The notes below the pieces were generated by a model that was not told the DNA's origin, made no database searches, and worked only from the letters and a program-made list of their open reading frames with translations. Of a stretch of 64,000 bases of DNA, positions 37,732-46,139 are shown piece after piece (the stretch's first letter is position 1; each line of letters starts with the position of its first letter). Source of the stretch: JAANXG01 sp034520625 (lineage in GTDB: Bacteria; Pseudomonadota; Gammaproteobacteria; Arenicellales; JAANXG01). The stretch spans positions 322,553-386,552 of the forward strand of contig JAXHNI010000003.1 in assembly GCA_034520625.1 (NCBI GenBank), given 5' to 3'. The translations under genes were made by a program, and so were the position numbers.

Positions 37732-38481
37732 ATGATCGTTGGATTTCTAGGTACCGGCCGTATCGCGGCCCCGATGGTGAAAGCGTTGGCCCGAGGCGGT
37801 CACGAGGTTCTTGTTTCGGAACGAAGCCGCGCGGTGTCGGAAAGTCTGGCGGCGGAGTTCGAGAACGTATCAATCCTGAGCAACCGGGATGTGGTTGCCC
37901 GCAGCGAAGTGGTTGTGCTTTGCCTGCTGGCGTCCGTGGCCCGGGAGGAGCTGGCGTCTCTCCCTTTTCGTCCGGAGCACAAGGTGGTCTCCGTGATGGC
38001 GGAAATCGGGCTGGACGAGATCGCCGGTTTGCTCGGCGAAACACGGGAGCTGTGCGTGACCATTCCCATGCCTTTCATCGATGCCGGAGGCTGTCCGCTG
38101 CCGGTTTATCCCGTGTCCCCGGTGCTGGAGGCGTTGTTCGGCGCGGACAACGCGGTCATGCAAATGGATTCGGAATCGGCGCTGCAGCCGCATTTCGCGG
38201 CCACGGCGGTGACTTCGACCCTGCTCAGGGAGCTCATGGTGGTGCGGGACTGGCTCGCGGCGCAGGCGGGAACCCGGAAAGAGGAGGCCGAGCGGTACAT
38301 GGTCCTGCTGGAGAGCGGTTACCTCGGGGCGCTGGCGACCAACGAGGGTCGAACTCTGGAAGACGAATTGAACCACCTCGCCACGGAAGGGGGGTTGAAC
38401 GCCCAGCTCCTTCGCCACATGACGGACGCTGGGACCATGGACGCGCTGGAATCGGGGCTGGATGGGCTGGTGAATCGTTGA
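37732..38481 (+). CDS. NAD(P)-binding dehydrogenase of the 6-phosphogluconate/P5C-reductase type
   Basis: This 249-residue protein has a Rossmann start MIVGFLGTGRIAAPMVKAL and a helical C-terminal half, as in pyrroline-5-carboxylate reductase and beta-hydroxyacid dehydrogenases. IPMPFIDAGGCPLPVYPVSP takes the place of the ProC active-site loop, so the true substrate may not be pyrroline-5-carboxylate. GGAGG lies nine bases before the ATG. It is monocistronic; a 52-nt core repeat follows at 38531-38642. Family assignment is good, function uncertain. Confidence 0.75.
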   Translation: MIVGFLGTGRIAAPMVKALARGGHEVLVSERSRAVSESLAAEFENVSILSNRDVVARSEVVVLCLLASVAREELASLPFRPEHKVVSVMAEIGLDEIAGLLGETRELCVTIPMPFIDAGGCPLPVYPVSPVLEALFGADNAVMQMDSESALQPHFAATAVTSTLLRELMVVRDWLAAQAGTRKEEAERYMVLLESGYLGALATNEGRTLEDELNHLATEGGLNAQLLRHMTDAGTMDALESGLDGLVNR

Positions 38482-38530
38482 AACTGTGCCGGCGATGATT
38501 GGCGCGGTGTCACGACCTGACCCGTGGGTC

Positions 38531-38642
38531 GGGCCGGTGCCGGGGGCCGTCCCCCAGGGCCGCTGTGAATACTTCCCTGTACGCTCTCGCTCAAACATCC
38601 CTGTTTTCGAGAGCCCTGGGGGACGGCCCCCGGCACCGGCCC
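38531..38642. repeat. 52-nt core repeat with locus-specific inverted arms, copy B
   Basis: A 30-base arm (38531-38560) is exactly inverted at 38613-38642 around the 52-base core (38561-38612). Compared with copy A the core differs at two positions (TCTCG for TCTGG and CGAGA for CGACA), a paired change that creates a better internal stem GCTCTCG/CGAGAGC. It lies between convergent genes. Confidence 0.85.
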
Positions 38643-38756
38643 TTACGTCGATACCGGTTGAGTAATGTAGGTCTTTGGCCCGCCTATTGCACCCCGGCCG
38701 CCGTGATTGTTTTTGTGCGCGCCATGGATTGCTTGCAGGCTGTTGAAATCAGCCTG

Positions 38757-39890
38757 CTAGTGACGATACCGGTCGAGCTCGATGAGATTGTCATCCGGGT
38801 CTTTTATGTAGACGGCGCCGCCGCCCTCGTGGTCGAAGGAATGGGTGATGTCGATGCCGTGGTACTCCATGAACGCCCGTGTCTTGGACAGTGAACTCAC
38901 TTCCAGCGCGATCTGTGTGTGGCCTTTGCCGGGGTCGCTCTGGTTGAAGAGATTGATGGCGACGCCGCTGTGGTGCCGCATGACCACCGGCTTGCCCTTG
39001 TCGAACCCGCGGTCTGCTTCCATTTCGAAGCCGAGCGTTTCATAGAACTTCACCGACCGCTCCAGGTCATTGATGAAGATACCTACGTGATCGATGTTCT
39101 TAATGGGTATCCCGGAAATCTCGTCCAGCTTGGGGGCCACACCCTGTTCGGCGATCTCCGGCGCCACTTTCGAAGCCCGGGCGAGCTTGATGGCTTCGGC
39201 GAGGTCGACTTTGCCCTGGAACAGGGCCCGGCCGATGATCACGCCCTCGATGTTGGGCAGCAGTGACAGGGCGGAGACATCGTCCAGGGAGTACACGGTA
39301 CCGGTGGAAATCAGCGGTATCTCCAGTTCGGTACCGATCTCGATGGTGGAGGCAAGTCCCACTTCATGGCCGCCCTCGAAGCGGTCGAGGTCGGTATAGA
39401 TGATCGCGGCGGCGCCGCTGTGCTCGAACGACTTGGCCAGCTCCAGCGGCGTGAACGAGGTTCTGGTGCGCCAGCCGTCGATCATGGCGAAGCCATCCTT
39501 GCCGGTGATGGAAATGACCAGCTGGCCGGGGAAGCGGCCGCAGGCGTCCATGATCATGTGCCGATCGACCACCGCGGCGGTGCCGAGCACCACCCGCGCG
39601 GCGCCCTTGTCCAGCCACCACTCGACGTCCAGATAGGTGCGGATACCGCCGCCAACCTGGACCGGAATGTCGACGGACTCGATAATCCGGCAGATCAGGT
39701 CCGAATTGCGTTTCCCACCCTGAAGTCCGGCGTCGATATCGATCACGTGGAGCCATTCCGCGCCGGCGGCCGCAAATTTTTCCGCCGCCTCCAGCGGTGA
39801 TATATCATAGACCTCCGGCGCCTTCTCCTGGCCGCGAATACGGTTTACGGACTGTCCATCCTGTATTTCAATATCGGGGAAGATAATCAT
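38757..39890 (-). CDS. HisA-like TIM-barrel protein fused to a VOC domain
   Basis: The 377-residue protein joins a HisA-like barrel (residues 1 to about 238; HVIDIDAGLQGGK, QVGGGIRT phosphate loop, VIIGRALF) to a vicinal-oxygen-chelate domain (about 262-377) with metal ligands His268, His324 and Glu371. Aligned by eye with E. coli HisA, the catalytic Asp7 is Glu8 here, Asp129 is Thr129 and Asp176 is Phe171, and the second phosphate loop GGI is GTV. It is thus unlikely to be the histidine-pathway isomerase; no other his gene is nearby. The ATG at 39890 was chosen because homology begins at MIIFPDIE and GGAA precedes it; the open frame continues upstream without homology. Confidence 0.85.
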   Translation of the reverse strand: MIIFPDIEIQDGQSVNRIRGQEKAPEVYDISPLEAAEKFAAAGAEWLHVIDIDAGLQGGKRNSDLICRIIESVDIPVQVGGGIRTYLDVEWWLDKGAARVVLGTAAVVDRHMIMDACGRFPGQLVISITGKDGFAMIDGWRTRTSFTPLELAKSFEHSGAAAIIYTDLDRFEGGHEVGLASTIEIGTELEIPLISTGTVYSLDDVSALSLLPNIEGVIIGRALFQGKVDLAEAIKLARASKVAPEIAEQGVAPKLDEISGIPIKNIDHVGIFINDLERSVKFYETLGFEMEADRGFDKGKPVVMRHHSGVAINLFNQSDPGKGHTQIALEVSSLSKTRAFMEYHGIDITHSFDHEGGGAVYIKDPDDNLIELDRYRH

Positions 39891-40008
39891 CGGTTGTTCC
39901 GGAAAATTCCTGGTCTGTACCTCAGGGAAACGGCCCGGGCGGGCTGTTCCAGCGGTGGCGCGTCGCCCGCGCCGGGAATGGTGATGATGATACCGACTAA
40001 ACAAGTTG

Positions 40009-41418
40009 ATGTCTAAGACGCTGTTGCTATGCGCGGCGCTCGTGCTGCATACGGGTCTTGCGGCGGCCGCCAAGCTTCCCGGGGATCTCCGCGCGCTGCT
40101 GGACCGGTACCCGGTGCCGGGCGAGAACCTGGGCCTGTACATTGCCCCGGTTGGCGGCGGAGACGCCATATCAGTAAACGGCCGGAAACCGTTCAATCCG
40201 GCATCCGTCATCAAGCTGCTGCCGTCCCTCGCGGCCCTCGAAATGCTTACCCCCGCTTATCGGTGGGAAACTCGCGTCCATACCTCGGGCCCGACCCACG
40301 GCGGGGTCCTGAACGGCGATCTGCATATCCAAGGGGGCGGTGATCCCTACCTCACCGTCGAGTACCTGTGGGCACTGCTCAGGAACGTGCGCGCCCAGGG
40401 TATAGAGCGTATCACCGGTGATATCGTGGTGGACGATGGCGTGTTCCGTATCCCGGCCTTCGACCGCGCCGCGTTCGACGACAAGCCCCATATGCTCTAC
40501 AACGGGCCGGCAAACGGTCTGCTGATGAACTTCTGGTCGGTTCAATTCACGATCAGGGCCCATTCCGACCGGGTGAGCATCGACGCTTTTCCGGATTCGG
40601 ACAGGCTGAGAATCGTGAGCAACATCAAGCACTCCAATGCCGGATGCGACCGCTCGCAGCGCTGGATCCGGTATACCGTCGAGCAGGCGAGCGACTCGGT
40701 GGCAATCACGTTCAACGGTGTCCTGTCGAGCCGGTGCCGACCGATCGTGATCACCCGGGCGGTGATTCCCGTCGAGCGATACGCGGAATTCGTGCTGCCC
40801 GGTTTGTGGCGGAGTGCGGGCGGGGCCCTGGACGGTGAGGTGAGACGCGGCGGAGTACCGGAGGATACCGCGGTGCTTCTCACCCACCCCTCGCGCTCCC
40901 TCGCCGCGGCGGTCCTGGCCGCGAACAAGTTCAGCAATAACATGATCGCGCGTCATCTGCTGCTGACCCTGGGCACGGTGGCAGGGGAGCGCGGCGTCGG
41001 TCCGGAGGACGGTGTAGCGGCGCTGAATGACTGGATCGTGTCGAAAGGTCTGGATGTTCCCGGGCTGAAGGTCATCAACGGTTCCGGGCTGTCGCGCGAC
41101 ACGCGGATCAGCGCGCAGGGTGTGGCAAACGTGCTCCAAGCGGGCTTCCGGTCGCGGTATGCGCCCGAGTTCCTGGCTTCCCTGCCCATCGCCGGAGAAG
41201 ACCGGGCGCTGGCGCGCCGGGGTTTCGAGGAACCGGACGGCGCCGTGGTCCGGGTCAAGACCGGGCTGCTCGACCATGTCCGCGCCATGGGCGGTTATAT
41301 CACCACCCGACGGGGCGAAACTTATGTCGTAGTGCTGTTGATCAACCATGAGGGAATTCACCAGGGCCTTGGCACCCGCATGCAGAACGCCTTGATCCGC
41401 CACGTCCTGGATTTTTGA
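40009..41418 (+). CDS. dacB: D-alanyl-D-alanine carboxypeptidase/endopeptidase (PBP4 type)
   Basis: This is a periplasmic class C penicillin-binding protein that trims peptidoglycan peptides. It has 469 residues with a signal peptide (MSKTLLLCAALVL, cleavage near GLAAA-AK). The three active-site motifs are Ser66-x-x-Lys69 in PASVIKLL, the S-G-N equivalent in VINGSGLSRDTR and KTG in VRVKTGLL. The long insertion between the first two motifs is typical of PBP4. It is divergent from the HisA-VOC gene by 118 bases. An in-frame TTG at 40006 would add one residue. Confidence 0.93.
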   Translation: MSKTLLLCAALVLHTGLAAAAKLPGDLRALLDRYPVPGENLGLYIAPVGGGDAISVNGRKPFNPASVIKLLPSLAALEMLTPAYRWETRVHTSGPTHGGVLNGDLHIQGGGDPYLTVEYLWALLRNVRAQGIERITGDIVVDDGVFRIPAFDRAAFDDKPHMLYNGPANGLLMNFWSVQFTIRAHSDRVSIDAFPDSDRLRIVSNIKHSNAGCDRSQRWIRYTVEQASDSVAITFNGVLSSRCRPIVITRAVIPVERYAEFVLPGLWRSAGGALDGEVRRGGVPEDTAVLLTHPSRSLAAAVLAANKFSNNMIARHLLLTLGTVAGERGVGPEDGVAALNDWIVSKGLDVPGLKVINGSGLSRDTRISAQGVANVLQAGFRSRYAPEFLASLPIAGEDRALARRGFEEPDGAVVRVKTGLLDHVRAMGGYITTRRGETYVVVLLINHEGIHQGLGTRMQNALIRHVLDF

Positions 41419-41477
41419 CCAGGGGCCAACCCAACGCCGCGGCCGGCCAAGGGCGCCCCTGCTGGGCTGTTTGCACA

Positions 41478-41510
41478 GTCATTGCGAGGAGCACAGCGAC
41501 GAAGCAATCC
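41478..41510. repeat. GAAGCAATCC palindromic repeat, half copy
   Basis: GTCATTGCGAGGAGCACAGC followed by GACGAAGCAATCC is one half of the dispersed palindrome that is also found near 15926, 48757, 53250 and 60163. Confidence 0.7.
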
Positions 41511-41614
41511 ATGTTGCAGTCCATGGGCGCCGCAGGTGTCGTGCGGCGACGTTGATTGATCGACGGGTCGCTGGCATGATTCGTGCCCCTGTCCAGCAAC
41601 CCCGTGCGCCACCG

Positions 41615-42148
41615 ATGCAAGTAGAAGACACGCCGCTGCCCGGCGTCAAACTGTTGACTCCGAAGGTGTTCGGCGACGAACGCGGCTTTTTCATGGAAAC
41701 CTTCAACCAACGGACCGCCGCCGGGTCGGGAATCCCGTCCGAATGGGTGCAGGACAATCATTCGTATTCCCAGTACGGCGTGCTCCGCGGGCTGCACTAT
41801 CAATACCCCACCTGGCAGGGAAAACTTGTGCGCGTGGTCCTGGGCGAGATCTTCGATGTCGCCGTCGACATCCGCCGGGACTCCGCCACGTTCGGGCAGT
41901 GGTTTGGTGCCCGGTTGTCCGGTGCGAACAAGCAGCAGCTCTATGTGCCGGAAGGCTTCGCCCACGGATTCTGCGTCACCAGCGGGGACGCCCACGTGCT
42001 TTACAAGTGCACGAGCCTGTACCGGCCCGATGAGGATGCCGGCGTGCTCTGGAACGACCCCGATATCGGGATCCAGTGGCCGGTTGACGCGCCCATCCTG
42101 TCCGACAAGGATGCCAATGCCCCGCGCCTGAACGCCATCCGGCCATGA
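41615..42148 (+). CDS. rfbC: dTDP-4-dehydrorhamnose 3,5-epimerase
   Basis: RfbC (RmlC) epimerises dTDP-4-keto-6-deoxyglucose on the way to dTDP-L-rhamnose for O-antigen or other glycans. The 177-residue cupin has GDERGFFMETFNQR, the catalytic His61 in VLRGLHYQ, and LYVPEGFAHGFCV. The start at 41615 follows the homologous N-terminus (MQVEDTPLPGV); the frame is open further upstream, with an alternative ATG at 41576. Its stop overlaps the rfbD start (ATGA). The rmlA and rmlB genes of the same pathway are not in the window. Confidence 0.95.
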   Translation: MQVEDTPLPGVKLLTPKVFGDERGFFMETFNQRTAAGSGIPSEWVQDNHSYSQYGVLRGLHYQYPTWQGKLVRVVLGEIFDVAVDIRRDSATFGQWFGARLSGANKQQLYVPEGFAHGFCVTSGDAHVLYKCTSLYRPDEDAGVLWNDPDIGIQWPVDAPILSDKDANAPRLNAIRP

Positions 42149-43029
42149 AGGGGCTGGTGTTCGGAAAGAACGGCCAGGTGGGACGCTGCCTTGCCGCGGG
42201 TCTCGGGTCGATGGAAAGTACCTGGTTCCTGGACCGGGAGCAGGCGGACCTGTCACACCCCGACAATGTCCGCAAAGCCATCGAGACGCTGGCGCCGGAT
42301 GTGGTGATCAACGCCGCGGCGTACACGGCCGTGGACCGGGCGGAGTCCGAGCCCGCGCTGGCGCACACGGTCAACGCCGAGGCACCCGGGGCGATGGCCG
42401 AGGCCTGCGCCCGGACCGGCGCCTGGCTGATTCACTATTCCACCGACTACGTTTTCGACGGCACGGCGTCGGAGCCCTATACCGAGGACGCCGAAGTCTC
42501 CCCGCTCAATGTATACGGCCGCACGAAGCTGGCGGGTGAGGAGGCGATACGGGCCGCCTGCGACCGGCACCTGATATTCAGAACGAGCTGGGTGTACTCG
42601 AACCACGGCCGGAACTTTCTCAATACCATGCTGCGCCTGGGATCGGAGCGCGACGAGCTCAATATCGTCTCGGACCAGGTGGGCGCCCCCACCTACGCCG
42701 GCTCGATCGCCGACGCCACTGACCGGATCCTGCATGCCCTGTCGGCGCGATGGTCGCAGGACCGCGAGGTTTCCGGTACTTACCACATGACCTGCGTCGG
42801 CAGCACGACCTGGTTCGACTTCGCCCGCCGGATTTTCGAGCTGAGCGGGTTGAGGGAACGCATCCGGGTTAACCCAATCCCCACCAGCGAATTCCCGACC
42901 CCCGCCGCGCGGCCGATGTTTTCCGTTCTCGCCAACGACAAGCTCGAGCGGCAATTTGGCGTGCGGCTGGAATCCTGGAACGACGCCCTGTACAAGTGCC
43001 TGAGTGAGCGAGACCCGAATCAACAGTAG
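42145..43029 (+). CDS. rfbD: dTDP-4-dehydrorhamnose reductase
   Basis: RfbD (RmlD) is the NAD(P)H reductase that finishes dTDP-L-rhamnose. The 294-residue short-chain dehydrogenase starts with a shortened Rossmann loop FGKNGQVGR, has YSTDYVFDG, and carries the catalytic Tyr-x3-Lys in VYGRTKLAGE. It overlaps rfbC by 4 bp and the following helicase gene by 26 bp, so the three are tightly coupled. Confidence 0.95.
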   Translation: MKGLVFGKNGQVGRCLAAGLGSMESTWFLDREQADLSHPDNVRKAIETLAPDVVINAAAYTAVDRAESEPALAHTVNAEAPGAMAEACARTGAWLIHYSTDYVFDGTASEPYTEDAEVSPLNVYGRTKLAGEEAIRAACDRHLIFRTSWVYSNHGRNFLNTMLRLGSERDELNIVSDQVGAPTYAGSIADATDRILHALSARWSQDREVSGTYHMTCVGSTTWFDFARRIFELSGLRERIRVNPIPTSEFPTPAARPMFSVLANDKLERQFGVRLESWNDALYKCLSERDPNQQ

Positions 43030-44941
43030 CAACGCCCTGGGTCCCGACGGGCCGTTCGAACGCCGATTCGAGTCCTTCAGGGCGCGCCCCGTCCAACAGG
43101 CACTGGCCGGCCGCATCGAAGCCGCGCTGAACGACGGCGGCATGCTGGTGGCGGAATCCGGAACGGGAACCGGAAAGACCTTCGCCTACCTCGTGCCGGC
43201 GGTGCTGAGCGGTCTGAAAGTCATCATCTCCACGTACACCAGGAATCTTCAGGAACAGCTGTTCAAGCGCGACCTGCCGGCGGTGTGCGAAGTGCTGGGC
43301 GTCTCGCCGCGGGCGGCGCTGCTCAAGGGGCGCGGCAACTACATATGCCTGCACCGGTTGGAGATCGCCGGCGACGCCGAATCCTTCCTCCACGATCGGG
43401 ACCGGGCGGCGCTCGAGAAAGTAAGAAGCTGGGTGCAGCGCCATCGGCGGGGCCGCGGCGATATCGCCGAAATCAGCGGCGTCGACGAGTCCTCGCCGGT
43501 ATGGCCCCTGGTAACATCGACGCCGGAGAACTGCCTGGGTGGGCAATGCCGGTTCTACCAGGAGTGTTACGTCAACAAGGCCCGCCAAGGCGCCCTGGCG
43601 GCGGAGATTCTGGTGGTAAACCATCACCTGTTCTGCGCCGACCTCGGACTGAAAGTCGACGGCTTCGCTAACCTGCTGCCGGGCGCCGATGCGGTCATTT
43701 TCGACGAGGCCCACAAGCTGTCGGGAGTGGCCTCCGTCTTTCTCGGCACCACCATCGGCAGCGGCCAGATTCTGGATCTGTGCCGGGACCTGGCCCGGGA
43801 AGAGGAGAACGAGCAAAGCCAGGTCCAGGGCCTGCTGACGACCGCCGAGCGGGTCGAGCGCGAAGTGAACCGCGTGCGCGGCGCATTGCCGGACGAAGCG
43901 GTTCGGCTGTCCTGGGACGACGCCCAGCGCCAGTTCAATCTCGCCGGGATGATCGGGGGACTGGTGGAAGCGCTGGGCGAGCTTGCGGATCTGCTGGAGC
44001 TCGCCGCGCCGGCCGGGGAAGGGCTGAACCGCTGCCGGGAGCGAAGCCTTCAACTGGCGGGGAAGCTGTCGGACATTGCCGACACCGGCGACCATGCCCA
44101 GATCCGTTGGGCCGAGACCACCGCCAGGAGCTTCAGGCTGCATGTCACCCCGCGCGACGTGGGCCGCTCCCTTTCGCAGTACCTGGATCCGGATGAGAAA
44201 ACGTTCATCTATACGTCGGCGACCTTGTCCGTGAACGGCCGTTTCGATTATTTCCTCGATCAGGTGGGCGCGGCGGGGGCCGACACGGTCAGTCTGCCCA
44301 GCCCCTTCGATTACCGGCGCCAGGCGCTGCTGCTGGTCCCGGGCGACCTGCCGGATCCCCGCGCCCGGGGCTACATCGAGAAGGTGGTGGATATCGCCGG
44401 GCCGATCGTCACCGCCGCCCGCGGCAGAACCTTCCTGCTCTTCACCAGTCACCGTGCTCTGCGGCGCGCCGCGGAGCTGCTCCGGGCCCGTGCCGGCGAC
44501 TGGGTGTTCCTGGTCCAGGGCGAGGCTCCGCGCAACGAGCTGCTGGAGCGTTTCCGGGGCACGGAGAACGCGGTCCTGCTGGGTTCAGCGAGTTTCTGGG
44601 AAGGCGTCGACGTCCAGGGCGCCGCGCTGTCCTGTGTCATGATCGACAAGCTGCCGTTCGAGTTCCCCGATGAGCCGGTGCTCCAGGCACGGTTCGCCGA
44701 CATGGAGGAGCAGGGCAGGCGCCCGTTCGTGGATTACCAGCTGCCGAACGCGGTCATCGCCCTGCGCCAGGGTGTCGGCCGTCTGATCCGGGATGCCACC
44801 GACAAGGGCGTGCTGGTGCTTTTTGATCCGAGGCTCTACTCCAAGTCCTATGGGCGGGTCTTCCTGAACAGCCTGCCCGATATCCCGGTTACGCGGAACC
44901 CGGCGGACGCGGTCGCGTTTCTCGAGAATATCGATTCATGA
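43004..44941 (+). CDS. ATP-dependent helicase of the DinG/YoaA (XPD-like) family
   Basis: This 645-residue superfamily 2 helicase has Walker A ESGTGTGKT at about residue 50, a DEAH box in VIFDEAHKLS, helicase motif III-VI region ending RQGVGRLIR, and Fe-S cysteines (GNYICLH, NCLGGQCRFYQECY), as in XPD/DinG. Length and the DEAH box favour the YoaA branch, which processes DNA damage intermediates. It starts with GTG inside rfbD and overlaps tsaB by 4 bp. A nearby start further in is possible but would remove the Q-motif region. Confidence 0.92.
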   Translation: MSETRINSSNALGPDGPFERRFESFRARPVQQALAGRIEAALNDGGMLVAESGTGTGKTFAYLVPAVLSGLKVIISTYTRNLQEQLFKRDLPAVCEVLGVSPRAALLKGRGNYICLHRLEIAGDAESFLHDRDRAALEKVRSWVQRHRRGRGDIAEISGVDESSPVWPLVTSTPENCLGGQCRFYQECYVNKARQGALAAEILVVNHHLFCADLGLKVDGFANLLPGADAVIFDEAHKLSGVASVFLGTTIGSGQILDLCRDLAREEENEQSQVQGLLTTAERVEREVNRVRGALPDEAVRLSWDDAQRQFNLAGMIGGLVEALGELADLLELAAPAGEGLNRCRERSLQLAGKLSDIADTGDHAQIRWAETTARSFRLHVTPRDVGRSLSQYLDPDEKTFIYTSATLSVNGRFDYFLDQVGAAGADTVSLPSPFDYRRQALLLVPGDLPDPRARGYIEKVVDIAGPIVTAARGRTFLLFTSHRALRRAAELLRARAGDWVFLVQGEAPRNELLERFRGTENAVLLGSASFWEGVDVQGAALSCVMIDKLPFEFPDEPVLQARFADMEEQGRRPFVDYQLPNAVIALRQGVGRLIRDATDKGVLVLFDPRLYSKSYGRVFLNSLPDIPVTRNPADAVAFLENIDS

Positions 44942-45603
44942 CACGGATCCTGGCCCTCGAAACCGCTACCCGGGCCTGCTCCGTGGCGTTGCTGTGGGAC
45001 GGGGAATGCGAGGAGGAGCTGCGCCTGACGCCGAACCGGCATGCCGAAGTGCTGGTGCCCATGACCCGGGAGCTGCTGGACCGGGCGGGAAGGCGCTACC
45101 AGGATCTCGACGCCCTGGCGTTCGGCAGTGGTCCGGGGTCGTTCACCGGGCTTCGCATCGGCATCGCCGTGACCCAGGGACTGGCACTTGCCGCCGGGCT
45201 CCCCGTCGTGCCGGTGTCCTCACTGCTCGCCCTTGCCGCCCGGGTTGATGCCCCCCGGGTACTGGCGGCCATCGATGCGCGTATGAGCCAGGTGTACTGG
45301 AATGTCTACCAGCGCGACGCCGGAACGGGAGCCATGCGGGCGATCCAGGAGGCCCGGGTCGCCTATCCGGGTGATGTGCGGCTGCCCGAAGCAGGCGAGT
45401 GGATGGCCGCCGGCAGCGGCTGCGACGCGTACCGGGACGAGTTGCTGCGGGATGACACGGGTGTGACGTTCGTTGACGGCGTTCACCCCCACGCCGGGGA
45501 GATCGCGCGGATCGCGGCGGCGATATACGAGGCGGGTGGTGCGGTCGATGCCAAGGATGCAGCGCCCGAATACGTACGCAACGATATCGTACAGCGTCGG
45601 TAG
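44938..45603 (+). CDS. tsaB: tRNA threonylcarbamoyladenosine biosynthesis protein TsaB
   Basis: TsaB is the non-catalytic partner of TsaD that activates the t6A modification of tRNAs reading ANN codons. The 221-residue ASKHA-fold protein has ILALETATRACSVAL at the start and FGSGPGSFTGLRIGI near residue 61, both diagnostic. It begins in the stop of the helicase gene (ATGA). The yoaA-tsaB adjacency is known in gammaproteobacteria. Confidence 0.95.
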   Translation: MTRILALETATRACSVALLWDGECEEELRLTPNRHAEVLVPMTRELLDRAGRRYQDLDALAFGSGPGSFTGLRIGIAVTQGLALAAGLPVVPVSSLLALAARVDAPRVLAAIDARMSQVYWNVYQRDAGTGAMRAIQEARVAYPGDVRLPEAGEWMAAGSGCDAYRDELLRDDTGVTFVDGVHPHAGEIARIAAAIYEAGGAVDAKDAAPEYVRNDIVQRR

Positions 45604-45612
45604 GCTGTTGTG

Positions 45613-45633
45613 GGTCAGCCTTAAAGGCTGACC
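45613..45633 (+). terminator. Hairpin after tsaB
   Basis: GGTCAGCC (45613-45620) pairs with GGCTGACC (45626-45633) over a TTAAA loop, ten bases after the tsaB stop. No T-tract follows, so it may be a repeat of the type at 22219 that stabilises the mRNA end. Confidence 0.4.
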
Positions 45634-45686
45634 TGAGAAAGGCTGGCTCACATCTTGATCAGAGGTTCCTGTAACAGCCCCCGCCG

Positions 45687-46139
45687 TCAACACAGCACTT
45701 CAAAGGTCTTCTTCGCCACGGATTCGCCGTCCACCCGGACGTGCAGTTCCCACATGCCGATGAACTCCTCCATGCCCGCGGTGGGGTTGATGAACTGGAC
45801 GATGGCGGCCTCCCCGGAGCGGTTCAGCTTGAGCCAGACCCAGACCCGGGCGTAGCCGTTGGTGATCTGGAAATCGTAGCGCGTGACTTCCTGGTCGTCC
45901 CCCGCGGGGTTGCGCCAGGTGGCGTGCAGGGTGTGCGTCCCACTGCCGCCGTCGGGCTGGTTTACCTCCAGCACGCCGTATATCCGGTCGCTGCAGGTAA
46001 AGGTCTCCATGGGCTCCTGAAGGGGCACCTCGGCGTCGGCCTTGGCGGTGAGATAGACCTTGTAGCTGTCCTGTGCCAGCGCGGCGGCTTGCAGGGCCGT
46101 CCACAATACAGCGGCCAGCAGGTATTGGATTGCTTTCAT
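45687..46139 (-). CDS. Secreted protein of unknown function
   Basis: This 150-residue protein has a signal peptide (MKAIQYLLAAVLWTA, cleavage near AALAQ-DS). The mature part is rich in beta-prone segments and has cysteines at the TCSDRIYGVLEV segment and at the very C-terminus (FEVLC), which could form a disulfide. I do not recognise the family. The ATG overlaps the stop of the CNNM-transporter gene (ATGA), so it is translated with it, hinting at an envelope role linked to that protein. Confidence 0.75.
   Translation of the reverse strand: MKAIQYLLAAVLWTALQAAALAQDSYKVYLTAKADAEVPLQEPMETFTCSDRIYGVLEVNQPDGGSGTHTLHATWRNPAGDDQEVTRYDFQITNGYARVWVWLKLNRSGEAAIVQFINPTAGMEEFIGMWELHVRVDGESVAKKTFEVLC

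Noticed and set aside
39891..40214. Upstream extension of the HisA-VOC frame
   Set aside because: HisA homology begins exactly at the ATG at 39890, and the extension overlaps the divergent dacB gene.
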